Below, in pieces: positions 1-7,438 of a DNA stretch of 9,823 bases (positions within the stretch are counted from its first letter, which is position 1; every line of letters begins with the position of its first letter). Where the stretch lies: positions 1-9,823 of the forward strand of contig DJAM01000021.1 of assembly GCA_002429595.1 (NCBI GenBank). The letters run 5' to 3'. Below the pieces are notes generated by a model. That model searched no databases, was not told where the DNA came from, and was given only the letters and a program-made list of their open reading frames with translations. This stretch comes from Coxiellaceae bacterium UBA6002 (GTDB taxonomy: Bacteria > Pseudomonadota > Gammaproteobacteria > UBA6002). Made by a program: the position numbers and the translations under genes.

Positions 1-53
1 CCATCCTCGGTGTGGCTGGAAGAATGGATTCCCGCCTTGCGCGGGAATGACAA
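1..53 (+). repeat. Palindromic element, copy 1 (left arm cut by window start)
   Basis: Only the last bases of the left arm (CCATC, 1-5), the 17-bp centre (6-22) and the right arm (about 23-53) are inside the window. The right arm contains an 8-bp stem ATTCCCGC / GCGGGAAT (28-48) around a five-base loop, one base longer than in the other copies. The centre CTCGGTGTGGCTGGAAG matches that of the copy at 8924-8998 at 11 of 17 positions in the same orientation, so this is the same family. It lies just upstream of the aminotransferase gene. Confidence 0.85.
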
Positions 54-59
54 CAAGAC

Positions 60-70
60 GCGGGAATGAC
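60..70 (+). repeat. Extra terminal half-unit of repeat copy 1
   Basis: GCGGGAATGAC at 60-70 is an exact second copy of the 11-bp end of the element (41-51), displaced outward by 19 bp. It creates an in-frame upstream start (ATG at 47) that would add 15 spurious residues to the aminotransferase. Compare the tandem ends at 8884-8924. Confidence 0.75.
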
Positions 71-91
71 AGGTTTTTGAATAAGGTACAT

Positions 92-943
92 ATGACCACT
101 GTCTATCTTAATGGCAAGTTCCTACCAAAAGATCAGGCGTCTATCTCCGTGATGGACCGCGGTTTTTTATTTGGTGATGGCGTTTATGAAGTTTTACCGG
201 TTTATAACGGGAAGCTTTTTCAATTTCAGCAACATATTGATCGACTCAACTCATCGTTAGCTGCAATTAAGTTGCCACTTAGTTTAGATTATCAAGAATG
301 GCAACCTGTATTCAGTCAATTGCTGGACTATAACTCGGAATATGGACCAAACCAGTCAATTTATTTCCAGATCACACGTGGCTGTGGCCCTGAACGTAAT
401 CACGCCTTTCCTACTAACCTTGATCCAACTTGTTTCGCAATTAGCCAACCACTTAAAACATTAAGCTATGAGGAATTAAAAAAAGGCAAAAAAGTGATCA
501 CGGCGAAAGATACGCGCTGGCAACTATGTAATATCAAAGCAATCTCGCTATTGGCGAATGTTTTGCTCTACCAAGAAGCTTTAGACCAACAGTGTGCTGA
601 AACTATTTTAATTCGTGATGGTTATGCCATAGAAGGTGCTACCAGCAATCTTTTTATTGTTAAAGATGGTACAGTAATTACCGCACCACTTTCTCATTGG
701 ATCTTAGGTGGGGTCACTAGAGATTTAGTGTTGAAACTTGCTCGAGAGAATCAGATATCTTCCGAAGAAAGGCTCATTTTAGAAGACGAGCTGTTTAGTG
801 CTGATGAAGTATGGATTACTAGTAGTACCCGGGAAATCTATCCCATTACTCAGGTGGATAATAGCCTTATAAACAATGGCTTACCCGGAGAATTATGGTA
901 TAAAATGATAAATTTATACCATAATTTCATTAAAAATTTATAG
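92..943 (+). CDS. dat: D-amino acid aminotransferase (PLP class IV)
   Basis: Cytoplasmic PLP enzyme that transfers amino groups between D-amino acids and 2-oxo acids, interconverting for example D-alanine and D-glutamate for peptidoglycan. The 283-residue length fits fold-type IV aminotransferases. Visible hallmarks: the N-terminal DRGFLFGDGVYEV stretch (22-34), the PLP lysine K149 in CNIKAISLLANVL, and E181 in EGATSNLF that contacts the pyridine nitrogen. Y32, R102 and H104 (in ERNH) match the carboxylate-binding Tyr, Arg and His known from the Bacillus D-amino acid enzyme, which favours D-specificity over branched-chain aminotransferase or aminodeoxychorismate lyase. The start at 92 is chosen because AAGG (83-86) lies five bases upstream; the earlier in-frame ATG at 47 lies inside a repeat. 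It precedes ybeD, an order I recall from other gammaproteobacteria downstream of dacA, which would lie beyond the window. Confidence 0.9.
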   Translation: MTTVYLNGKFLPKDQASISVMDRGFLFGDGVYEVLPVYNGKLFQFQQHIDRLNSSLAAIKLPLSLDYQEWQPVFSQLLDYNSEYGPNQSIYFQITRGCGPERNHAFPTNLDPTCFAISQPLKTLSYEELKKGKKVITAKDTRWQLCNIKAISLLANVLLYQEALDQQCAETILIRDGYAIEGATSNLFIVKDGTVITAPLSHWILGGVTRDLVLKLARENQISSEERLILEDELFSADEVWITSSTREIYPITQVDNSLINNGLPGELWYKMINLYHNFIKNL

Positions 944-996
944 CTTGACAGCCGGATCATGTATACTGAGAGAAGGTCTGCAAAAAAGGCAAATAT

Positions 997-1266
997 ATGC
1001 GGCAAGAAAACGAAACACTTTTAAATTTTCCTTGCAATTTTCCAATCAAAATTATGGGCAAGGCTAACCAAGACTTCGAGCTTCGAATTCTCGGTATCGT
1101 GCGCAAGCATTCTCCTGATATAGGAGAAGGTGCGATTAAAATTCGCCACAGCAAAGAGGGAACCTATATGTCGATTACTGTGATGATACCCGCAAAGAGC
1201 AAACAACAAATTGATGATCTTTACCAAGAACTGACTTCGGAACGAATGGTCTTGATGGTTTTATAA
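997..1266 (+). CDS. ybeD: YbeD/DUF493 family protein
   Basis: Small 89-residue cytoplasmic protein of the YbeD (DUF493) family, about the size of E. coli YbeD (87 residues) and alignable nearly end to end. Shared features are LLNFPCNFPIKIMG near the N-terminus, IVRKHSP in the middle, and DDLYQEL followed by a terminal MVL. The family has a ferredoxin-like fold with a suggested regulatory (ACT-like) role; its biochemical function is not established. It commonly sits between dacA and lipB, as here apart from the inserted reverse-strand gene. A strong ribosome binding site (AAAAAGG, 983-989) is seven bases upstream of the ATG. The 53-bp gap after the aminotransferase suggests co-transcription. 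It ends one base from the stop of the convergent 135-residue gene. Confidence 0.88.
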   Translation: MRQENETLLNFPCNFPIKIMGKANQDFELRILGIVRKHSPDIGEGAIKIRHSKEGTYMSITVMIPAKSKQQIDDLYQELTSERMVLMVL

Positions 1267-1267
1267 T

Positions 1268-1675
1268 TTAAGCGGCTCTTCGAGCTGAAAAGCTCAAGGC
1301 TTCCTCATTACGCCTTACCTCATCTTGTTTCTCGTAATGTCCTAGACTATGCCAGACATCATTCACACATTGACCAAAGTCACGAGGTAACTTAGTTTTA
1401 ATGAATAACAGGCTTTGAAGAGTAGTTTGTTTATCTTTTAATGCCTCATGGATAAAAGCGGTCTGCTCTTTGAGGCAATCTTTAATAGCTAAGAAATCAT
1501 CTCCCCGGTTGGAACGTATTAGATTATTCATCTGTTCAACAATAAGAAAAGCCACCGAAAGCGTAGAACGTGCCAATTGGCGATCTGGGTACAGATTGTG
1601 CTTATTTTTAACAACATTGACACAGATATATTTTTCGAGATAGCTTTTAACCATTGCTGCGGCAGAGTTTTTCAT
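1268..1675 (-). CDS. Hypothetical protein, 135 residues
   Basis: I do not recognise this protein. It is charged and looks largely helical, without a signal peptide or membrane segment; one weakly hydrophobic helix (about 38-53) and a basic, Arg-rich C-terminus are visible. There are cysteines at 18, 67 and 103 with no metal-site spacing. It is judged real because an almost ideal promoter (1735-1706) and AAAAGGGG lie upstream, the latter eight bases before the ATG at 1675. A GTG three codons earlier (1684) is in frame but directly abuts that site, so it is less likely. The gene is transcribed against its neighbours and interrupts the ybeD-lipB order. A helical-bundle fold is plausible, but no function can be assigned. 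Confidence 0.7.
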   Translation of the reverse strand: MKNSAAAMVKSYLEKYICVNVVKNKHNLYPDRQLARSTLSVAFLIVEQMNNLIRSNRGDDFLAIKDCLKEQTAFIHEALKDKQTTLQSLLFIKTKLPRDFGQCVNDVWHSLGHYEKQDEVRRNEEALSFSARRAA

Positions 1676-1705
1676 CGCTTCCACCCCTTTTATTATTTCA
1701 ACTCA

Positions 1706-1735
1706 ATTATAGCAAAAATGCTAATATCTTGTGAA
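1706..1735 (-). promoter_or_regulatory. Promoter of the 135-residue gene
   Basis: On the - strand, TTCACA (1735-1730, five of six to TTGACA) is followed after 18 bp by a perfect TATAAT (1711-1706) preceded by TGC, an extended -10. The predicted start is about 1699, giving a leader of roughly 24 bases before the ATG at 1675. Confidence 0.72.
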
Positions 1736-1774
1736 AGTATAAAGCTCTGCATAAAAATGTAGCCATTAATTATT

Positions 1775-1803
1775 TTGCCTCACACTCATAATTCGCTTAT
1801 GAT
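1775..1803 (+). promoter_or_regulatory. Promoter of the lipB-lipA operon
   Basis: TTGCCT (1775-1780) and TATGAT (1798-1803) are separated by 17 bp and match sigma-70 boxes at four and five of six positions. The predicted start near 1810 falls on the upstream GTG at 1809, which supports translation from the ATG at 1833. The rest of 1685-1832 is AT-rich with no further site that I can identify. Confidence 0.55.
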
Positions 1804-1832
1804 GCCTTGTGGTAAGTAGCTGGAAGGTTGAT

Positions 1833-2459
1833 ATGTCCTCATTAGAAATTCGACACTTAGGATTAGTCTCTTATACAGACACTTGGCAGGCCATGAAGGA
1901 CTTCACCAATGCCAGGACAGAACAAACAGCTGATGAGATTTGGCTTTTGGAACACCCTCCTGTGTTCACTCAAGGGCAAGCAGGCAAACCAGAACATGTG
2001 CTGAACCCGGGTGATATCCCTATCGTACAAACAGATCGTGGTGGCCAAGTCACTTACCACGGTCCGGGGCAATTGGTGATGTATGTGCTATTTGATTTAA
2101 GACGTTTAAAAATCGGTATTAGACAGCTAGTCACTAAATTAGAGGACAGTGTCATTTCGGTGATGCAGGACTATGGAGTTAGCGCTAGAAACCGCTGCGA
2201 TGCTCCAGGCGTATATGTTACAGACAGCAAAATCTGCTCTATTGGACTTCGAGTACGCAAGGGTTGTTCTTATCACGGGATTGCATTTAATGTCGCCATG
2301 GACCTGGAACCTTTTTCACGTATTAATCCTTGCGGCTTCAAAAACTTAACTGTGACTCAAGTCCGGGACTTCGCTAACAAGGTGACCATAAAGGATGTTG
2401 AACCAAAATTAGTAAGGTACGTTCAGGAAAATTTCGGTTATAATGTGCCACTTTTTTAG
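1833..2459 (+). CDS. lipB: Octanoyl-[acyl-carrier-protein]:protein N-octanoyltransferase LipB
   Basis: Transfers octanoyl from acyl carrier protein to lysines of E2 subunits and glycine-cleavage H protein, the first step of de novo lipoylation in the cytoplasm. The 208 residues (E. coli 213) contain the family blocks FTQGQAGKPEH (45-55), DRGGQVTYHGPGQ (68-80), DAPGVYV (123-129), SKICSIGLR (132-140) with catalytic K133, YHGIAFNV (147-154), and RINPCG (163-168) with catalytic C167. The ATG at 1833 is chosen because GGAAGG (1822-1827) is five bases upstream and the product then starts like other LipB proteins; a GTG at 1809 would add eight residues and lies at the predicted transcription start. 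lipA follows after eight bases in the same operon. Confidence 0.95.
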   Translation: MSSLEIRHLGLVSYTDTWQAMKDFTNARTEQTADEIWLLEHPPVFTQGQAGKPEHVLNPGDIPIVQTDRGGQVTYHGPGQLVMYVLFDLRRLKIGIRQLVTKLEDSVISVMQDYGVSARNRCDAPGVYVTDSKICSIGLRVRKGCSYHGIAFNVAMDLEPFSRINPCGFKNLTVTQVRDFANKVTIKDVEPKLVRYVQENFGYNVPLF

Positions 2460-2467
2460 ATAGGTCG

Positions 2468-3442
2468 ATGGTTGTTATGAGCTTAAATAGTCCGCCTGCT
2501 GAGGCCAACAAAAAAGAACGTGCTGCAGACAAATTGTCACGTATACCCATTAAGATTGAAGCAACGGATTTAGCTAAACGCCAACCTTTACCACCTTGGA
2601 TCCGGGTTAAAATACCACCAGGCAATCGTATTTCGGAATTGAAAAATCTCCTTCGCGATAAACGTATGGTGACTGTTTGTGAAGAAGCAAGCTGTCCCAA
2701 CTTGCCAGAATGTTTTGGTCATGGCACCGCGACCTTTATGATCATGGGCGATAAATGCACACGCCGTTGTACATTTTGTGACGTTGCCCACGGCCGACCA
2801 GACCCGCTTGATCCAGATGAGCCATTGAATCTTGCAACCACGATTGCAGCGATGAGTTTGAAATACGTAGTGATTACCTCTGTAGATCGCGATGACCTTC
2901 GTGATGGCGGCGCTGGTCATTTTGCAGCCTGCATTAAAGCGGTAAGAGAACACAATCCCCAAATTAAAGTTGAAGTTCTAGTCCCGGATTTCCGAGGACG
3001 AATGGAAAAGGCACTCGCTGAACTCGGCAAAGAAGTTCCGGATGTCTTCAATCACAACACTGAAACTGTTCCAAGGCTATATAAACAAGTCCGACCTGGT
3101 TCTGATTACCTTTGGTCGCTTCGTTTATTAAAAGAGTTCAAAGCTATTTTTCCACAAATTCCGACTAAATCTGGCCTCATGCTGGGCTTGGGTGAAACTA
3201 ATGAGGAAATCATTGCAGTCATGGAAGATTTGCGAAAACATGATGTTGATCTGTTAACACTTGGACAGTATTTGCAGCCTAGTCGGTATCATAGCCCTGT
3301 AGAACGTTACGTCACTCCTGAGGAATTTAACGAACTAGGGGAAGTTGCAAGAAGCATGGGCTTTAGCAATGTTGCTAGTGGACCATTGGTACGCTCTTCT
3401 TACCACGCTGACCGACAAGCGGCAGGAGAAAACGTGACCTAA
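2468..3442 (+). CDS. lipA: Lipoyl synthase LipA (radical SAM)
   Basis: Radical-SAM enzyme inserting two sulfur atoms at C6 and C8 of protein-bound octanoyl groups, acting after LipB. At 324 residues it is near E. coli LipA (321). The auxiliary 4Fe-4S site CX4CX5C is at C71, C76 and C82, and its sacrificial sulfur cluster is also held by the serine of the C-terminal RSSYH motif (309-313). The radical-SAM CX3CX2C cluster is C97, C101 and C104 (CTRRCTFC). TSVDRDDL and PDVFNHNTET are further family blocks. Start choice is not certain: AGG at 2462-2464 is three bases before the ATG at 2468 and twelve before a second in-frame ATG at 2477; coupling to lipB translation is likely. The membrane fusion gene begins three bases after its stop. 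Confidence 0.96.
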   Translation: MVVMSLNSPPAEANKKERAADKLSRIPIKIEATDLAKRQPLPPWIRVKIPPGNRISELKNLLRDKRMVTVCEEASCPNLPECFGHGTATFMIMGDKCTRRCTFCDVAHGRPDPLDPDEPLNLATTIAAMSLKYVVITSVDRDDLRDGGAGHFAACIKAVREHNPQIKVEVLVPDFRGRMEKALAELGKEVPDVFNHNTETVPRLYKQVRPGSDYLWSLRLLKEFKAIFPQIPTKSGLMLGLGETNEEIIAVMEDLRKHDVDLLTLGQYLQPSRYHSPVERYVTPEEFNELGEVARSMGFSNVASGPLVRSSYHADRQAAGENVT

Positions 3443-3445
3443 ACA

Positions 3446-5461
3446 ATGATAGAGCAGTACGCGCAATCATTAGCTCAATATCTTCAAAACCATCCAAATC
3501 TAGGTGGCTTGTTTACCTTTGTTATTGCTTTTCTAGAATCGTTACCGGTGATAGGTACTGTTATTCCTGGTTCTGTGACTATGTCTGCAGTAGGAGTACT
3601 AGTCGGCACGGGCATTTTACCACTCGGGTTTACCTTATTCTGGGCTGTCTTAGGAGCCTTTTTAGGTGACTTGCTGGGTTATGGTTGCGGGATTTATTAT
3701 AACGAGCGACTACGTAATATGTGGCCATTTAAAAAAAGACCGAAATGGCTAGAATTGGGTCGGACTTATTTTCAGAAGCATGGCGGTAAAAGTATCATCA
3801 TTGGTCGGTTTATCGGTCCCCTGCGCAGTATCATTCCTCTCATAGCCGGTGTTCTGCACATGAAATGGCAGCGCTTCGTTCTAGCAGCAGTTCCTTCTGC
3901 TGCATTATGGGCAATCGTTTATATGCTGCCCGGTATTGTACTTGGCGCTGTCTCAACGCAACTACCACCTAAATTGGCTACCAAATTCATTGTGATTTTA
4001 TTTTTAATAATTATTGTCGCGTCGATCTTTGCCTGGTTATTTAAAATCTTATTTAAAAATATGAGTTATGGATATCACCGATTTATTAAAAACACCTGGC
4101 AGCACTTAGAAACTTCGCGCTATTTTTCTTTTATTCCACGGCTCATTACCACCCCGTCACAAGCCAACAATTACCACCAACTTAGTTGGTTATTCCTGAC
4201 TGTGCTTTTTGGTATTTTATACCTTCTCATTTTTCTCAGCGTCATTAATCAGGGGCATCTCACTTTACTCAATAGACCTATTTTTGAAGTGTTGCGGACA
4301 CTTCGTCACACGGGATCTGATCGAATTATCATCGGCATCACTTTACTAGGTGATGGTCGGATCTTGCTGGTGAGTGGCATTGTAATTTTTAGCTGGTTAG
4401 CATTTAAAAAATATTATCGTGAAGCAATATATTGGCTAATTGTCATCGCAATGAGCATTAGCGTTCCGGTGTTTTATAAAATATTTTTTTATTTTCCACG
4501 TCCTTCTGGACTTTTACATGCTTCTGCAGCGTCATCGTTTCCGAGTGGTCATACCTTTCAGGCAGTAATGTATTATGGTTTTTTAGCAACGATGATCAGT
4601 TCACATATACGCGAAAAATATCGACGACATATCTATTCGATTGCTTTAACTATCGTGATCTTGGTTGGCTTTTCGCGATTATACCTCGGAGCACATTGGC
4701 TAACAGATGTTTTAGCTAGTTTCACACTCGGACTAACTTGTTTAGCATTGGTGACTTTGTTGTACCGAAGAATTATCACACCAATTAATATCAAACAACT
4801 TACGTTAATTTCAGTCACCACTATTGTGATTGTTTGGCTTAGTTTTTTTACGCTCAATTATCAAAAATATATCGCGCGCTATACGCTTTTATGGCCATCT
4901 CAAACTATCGGCATCGAAACTTGGTGGAATAAATTAAACCCTGTCTTGCCTAGTTTCAGGCCGAATCGTTTTGGAAAACCTTCCGAACCAATGAATATTC
5001 AATACGCAGGTGATATTCAGCAGTTGCAGTCTTTGCTCGCTAGTAGGGGCTGGCGTTCTGTGCCAGGTATTACCTTGATTAAAAATACCTTACAGAAACT
5101 GGCACAATCGCCAAACAACTTTAATACTCTTTTACCCTCTCTTTACCTAAATCATCCTCCAATTTTATTTATGATTAAAGATGAGGTCGATGGCAAATTA
5201 GTGATTCGTTTATGGGATTCAAATGTCTATTTCGAACAGACTTGGGATCCGCTTTATGTTGGGAATATAGTGGAGTATCAATTAGATCCCGACAAAGAAA
5301 CAATTATTTATTCCTTCAATGTCACTGGCAAATTAATTCCTTATTTAAATAAAAATAATTGGCGAGTCACAGAAGTACTTTCAGAAGCACTGCCACCGGA
5401 ATTGATCAAAAAACGTTGGTTAGGAGAAGTGCTACAGATCAACGCCCCAGCGTTTTATTAA
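3446..5461 (+). CDS. DedA / PAP2 phosphatase / LssY-type three-part membrane protein
   Basis: A 671-residue multi-pass membrane protein. Residues 1-205 are DedA-like, with ESLPVIGTVIPG (31-42) and GRFIGPLR (120-127); E31, R121 and R127 match charged residues important in E. coli YqjA, but an Asp expected 12 residues after the Glu is Ser43. Residues about 245-445 are a PAP2 phosphatase with a complete active site: K345...R352-P353, PSGH (366-369), and SR (410-411)...H417...D421. Hydrophobic segments continue to about 470. Residues about 480-671 are soluble and resemble the LssY C-terminal domain named from Legionella. Likely substrates are membrane lipid phosphates such as undecaprenyl pyrophosphate or phosphatidate; which one is not decided by sequence. 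The start is three bases after the lipA stop, and its nearest AGGAG (3424-3428) is 17 bases away, suggesting translational coupling. The 3' end overlaps ubiX by 30 bp. Confidence 0.88.
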   Translation: MIEQYAQSLAQYLQNHPNLGGLFTFVIAFLESLPVIGTVIPGSVTMSAVGVLVGTGILPLGFTLFWAVLGAFLGDLLGYGCGIYYNERLRNMWPFKKRPKWLELGRTYFQKHGGKSIIIGRFIGPLRSIIPLIAGVLHMKWQRFVLAAVPSAALWAIVYMLPGIVLGAVSTQLPPKLATKFIVILFLIIIVASIFAWLFKILFKNMSYGYHRFIKNTWQHLETSRYFSFIPRLITTPSQANNYHQLSWLFLTVLFGILYLLIFLSVINQGHLTLLNRPIFEVLRTLRHTGSDRIIIGITLLGDGRILLVSGIVIFSWLAFKKYYREAIYWLIVIAMSISVPVFYKIFFYFPRPSGLLHASAASSFPSGHTFQAVMYYGFLATMISSHIREKYRRHIYSIALTIVILVGFSRLYLGAHWLTDVLASFTLGLTCLALVTLLYRRIITPINIKQLTLISVTTIVIVWLSFFTLNYQKYIARYTLLWPSQTIGIETWWNKLNPVLPSFRPNRFGKPSEPMNIQYAGDIQQLQSLLASRGWRSVPGITLIKNTLQKLAQSPNNFNTLLPSLYLNHPPILFMIKDEVDGKLVIRLWDSNVYFEQTWDPLYVGNIVEYQLDPDKETIIYSFNVTGKLIPYLNKNNWRVTEVLSEALPPELIKKRWLGEVLQINAPAFY

Positions 5462-6043
5462 TTGATGCGGAACATCTAAGTGATCGAGAATTCTTGCGAC
5501 CATGAAATCGATCAGATCATTTATAGATTGCGGCTGATGATAAAAACCCGGGGAGGCTGGAATCATGACTGCACCCATCGACACCAGTTTCAGCATATTT
5601 TCCAAATGAATTTGAGAAACGGGAGCTTCTCTTGGAACCAGCACTAATTTTTTTCTTTCTTTAAGCATAACATCAGCAGCACGCTCAATTAGATTATTAC
5701 TCATACCATGCGCAATCGCCGCTAACGTACCACTGCTACAAGGACAGACGACCATCGCTTCAGAAGGATGAGAGCCACTTGCAATAGGAGCAGTCCATTC
5801 TAGTTGATCAAATACACGAAGTTGTTTGGAATTAGCATTGAATTTTTGACAGAGATAATCCTGCAATTTATCGGTCTGTTTCGGTAAGGTAAGATTAAGT
5901 TCTAGCGCGGCGACTGCATGCGCTGCAGAGGAAATTAAGAAAAATACTTCTCGCTGCGCTTTAAGCAAATTTTCTAACAATCTCAAACCATATTGCAAAC
6001 CAGAAGCACCGGTTAATGCCAATGTAATTGGTGGGTGAGTCAT
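5432..6043 (-). CDS. ubiX: Flavin prenyltransferase UbiX
   Basis: Joins dimethylallyl phosphate to FMN, giving prenylated FMN, the cofactor of the UbiD decarboxylase in ubiquinone biosynthesis. The 203-residue cytoplasmic protein shows the N-terminal flavin-binding TGASG (11-15), APIASGS (85-91), VCPCSSGTLAAIAHG (99-113), NLIERAADV (117-125), VPRE (136-139) and the C-terminal PGFYHQP (165-171) and RILDHL. The start is the ATG at 6043, seven bases after AGGA; an in-frame TTG at 6046 has worse spacing. It begins nine bases after the mpl stop, so the two are one operon; an mpl-ubiX pair is also known in Pseudomonas. Its 3' end overlaps the end of the convergent membrane fusion gene. Partner ubiD is not in the window. 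Confidence 0.93.
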   Translation of the reverse strand: MTHPPITLALTGASGLQYGLRLLENLLKAQREVFFLISSAAHAVAALELNLTLPKQTDKLQDYLCQKFNANSKQLRVFDQLEWTAPIASGSHPSEAMVVCPCSSGTLAAIAHGMSNNLIERAADVMLKERKKLVLVPREAPVSQIHLENMLKLVSMGAVMIPASPGFYHQPQSINDLIDFMVARILDHLDVPHQLIKRWGVDL

Positions 6044-6052
6044 CAATATTTC

Positions 6053-7417
6053 CTAGCGCTTATTCAGCCGATCTACTAATTTATTTTGGATATCGCCAAA
6101 ATGATGATTACTCATACAGACCACATGATCACCTGCAACACAATTAGTGACAATCTCTTCGATTATCGAGTCGACATTAGAATGTATGGTAACTGGTTGT
6201 TGAAATTGTGATTGTAATTGCGAAAGTTGCCAGCCACTTTCTGGTTGCAATAGCAGTACATTGTCAGCGTCTTTAAACGCATGGCTAATCGTTTCTTCAT
6301 GATGGCCCGCTTTCATCGTATTCGAAGCAAACTCAACCACTGCAAAAATACGTTGAGTACCAACTCGTTGACGCAAACCTGCAAGCGTTGTAGCAATTGC
6401 AGTTGGATGGTGAGCAAAATCATCGTAAATTGCGATGTCTCGAGGTTTACCACGCAATTCTAAACGTCTTTTGACCCCTGAAAATTGCGATAGTATCGCG
6501 ATAGCTTGTTCGGGTTTGATACCAACGTGTCTCACCGCACCAATTGCAGCGAGCGCATTTTGTTTATTATGTTCGCCAATCAAATTCCAATGAAGTTGCC
6601 CAATACTTTGTTGATTTAAAAACACTTCAAATTCACTATTATCCGCCTTAGTTGTTTTCGCAAACCAATTATCTTGAGCTGCTCCGAAACTTTCTTGTGG
6701 TGTCCACACACCTTGTGAAAGTACTGACTGCACATTCACATCCATTGAGGGCGCAATAATTAAACCATTACTTGGCACAATTCGTAGTAAATGATGGAAC
6801 TGTCGTTTAATGTCGTCAAGTTCAGGAAAAATATCAGCGTGATCAAATTCAAGATTATTGATGATTAACGTTCGAGCATTGTAATGAATAAACTTGGAAC
6901 GTTTATCAAAAAAAGCAGTGTCATATTCATCTGCTTCGATAACAAAAAAATTCGAATCAGTATAACGAGCGGAAGCATCAAAATTACAAGGGTTACCGCC
7001 TACCAAAAATCCGGGATTAAAGCCTGCTTGTTCTAATATCCAAGTCACCATGCTAGTGGTAGTAGTTTTACCATGGGTGCCTGAAACGGCAATCACCCAA
7101 CGATCTCTCAAAACAGCTTCGTATAGCCATTGAGGACCGGAATAATAGCGAATATTCTCATTTAAAATTCGTTCAACGACTGGCACACCCCGGGAAAGCG
7201 CATTGCCAATCACCACGTAATCAACATCGGGGGGCAAGGTATCTGCTTCGTAACCCTGCGTTAGCTCTATTTCAAAGTTACTGAGCATTTGCGCCAACGG
7301 CCCTGTGATATTCTTATCAGAACCTGTTACTCGCAGGCCTTTTTGTTTTGCAATAATGGCTAAACCAGCCATAAATTTGCCGCAGATTCCAAGGATGTGA
7401 ATGTGCATGTATTTCAT
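6053..7417 (-). CDS. mpl: UDP-MurNAc:L-Ala-gamma-D-Glu-meso-DAP ligase Mpl
   Basis: Mur-family ATP-dependent ligase that attaches recycled tripeptide to UDP-MurNAc, saving cell-wall peptide; it implies a peptidoglycan with meso-diaminopimelate. The 454 residues (E. coli 457) cover all three Mur domains: IHILGICGKFM (6-16), P-loop GTHGKTTT (113-120), EADEYDTAFFDKR (161-173), NNLEFDHADIF (187-197), GEHNKQNALAA (281-291), RRLELRG (317-323) and YDDFAHHPTA (331-340). Near 361-369 it reads VEFASNTMK where E. coli has EPRSNTMK, a local difference. The ATG at 7417 has only a weak upstream GAG; an ATG at 7408 would give MHIHILG, closer to the E. coli start, so the start is uncertain by three codons. 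ubiX follows in the operon. Confidence 0.94.
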   Translation of the reverse strand: MKYMHIHILGICGKFMAGLAIIAKQKGLRVTGSDKNITGPLAQMLSNFEIELTQGYEADTLPPDVDYVVIGNALSRGVPVVERILNENIRYYSGPQWLYEAVLRDRWVIAVSGTHGKTTTTSMVTWILEQAGFNPGFLVGGNPCNFDASARYTDSNFFVIEADEYDTAFFDKRSKFIHYNARTLIINNLEFDHADIFPELDDIKRQFHHLLRIVPSNGLIIAPSMDVNVQSVLSQGVWTPQESFGAAQDNWFAKTTKADNSEFEVFLNQQSIGQLHWNLIGEHNKQNALAAIGAVRHVGIKPEQAIAILSQFSGVKRRLELRGKPRDIAIYDDFAHHPTAIATTLAGLRQRVGTQRIFAVVEFASNTMKAGHHEETISHAFKDADNVLLLQPESGWQLSQLQSQFQQPVTIHSNVDSIIEEIVTNCVAGDHVVCMSNHHFGDIQNKLVDRLNKR

Positions 7418-7438
7418 CTACTCGCTGTGTTTTAGATT

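Noticed and set aside
47..91. Upstream ATG at 47 as start of the aminotransferase
   Set aside because: It lies in the palindromic repeat and adds 15 residues that only translate repeat sequence; the ATG at 92 has a good ribosome binding site and a family-typical N-terminus.
945..967. Promoter before ybeD with TTGACA (945-950) and TATACT (962-967)
   Set aside because: Both boxes look good but the spacer is only 11 bp, too short for sigma-70; ybeD is more likely co-transcribed with the aminotransferase.
1278..1299. Terminator hairpin GAGCT-GAAA-AGCTC between ybeD and the reverse gene
   Set aside because: The stem is five clean base pairs, has no T run on either side, and lies within the coding end of the reverse gene.
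1577..1762. 61-codon + strand reading frame opposite the 135-residue gene
   Set aside because: It has no ribosome binding site and runs through the promoter and start of the opposite gene; judged a shadow frame.
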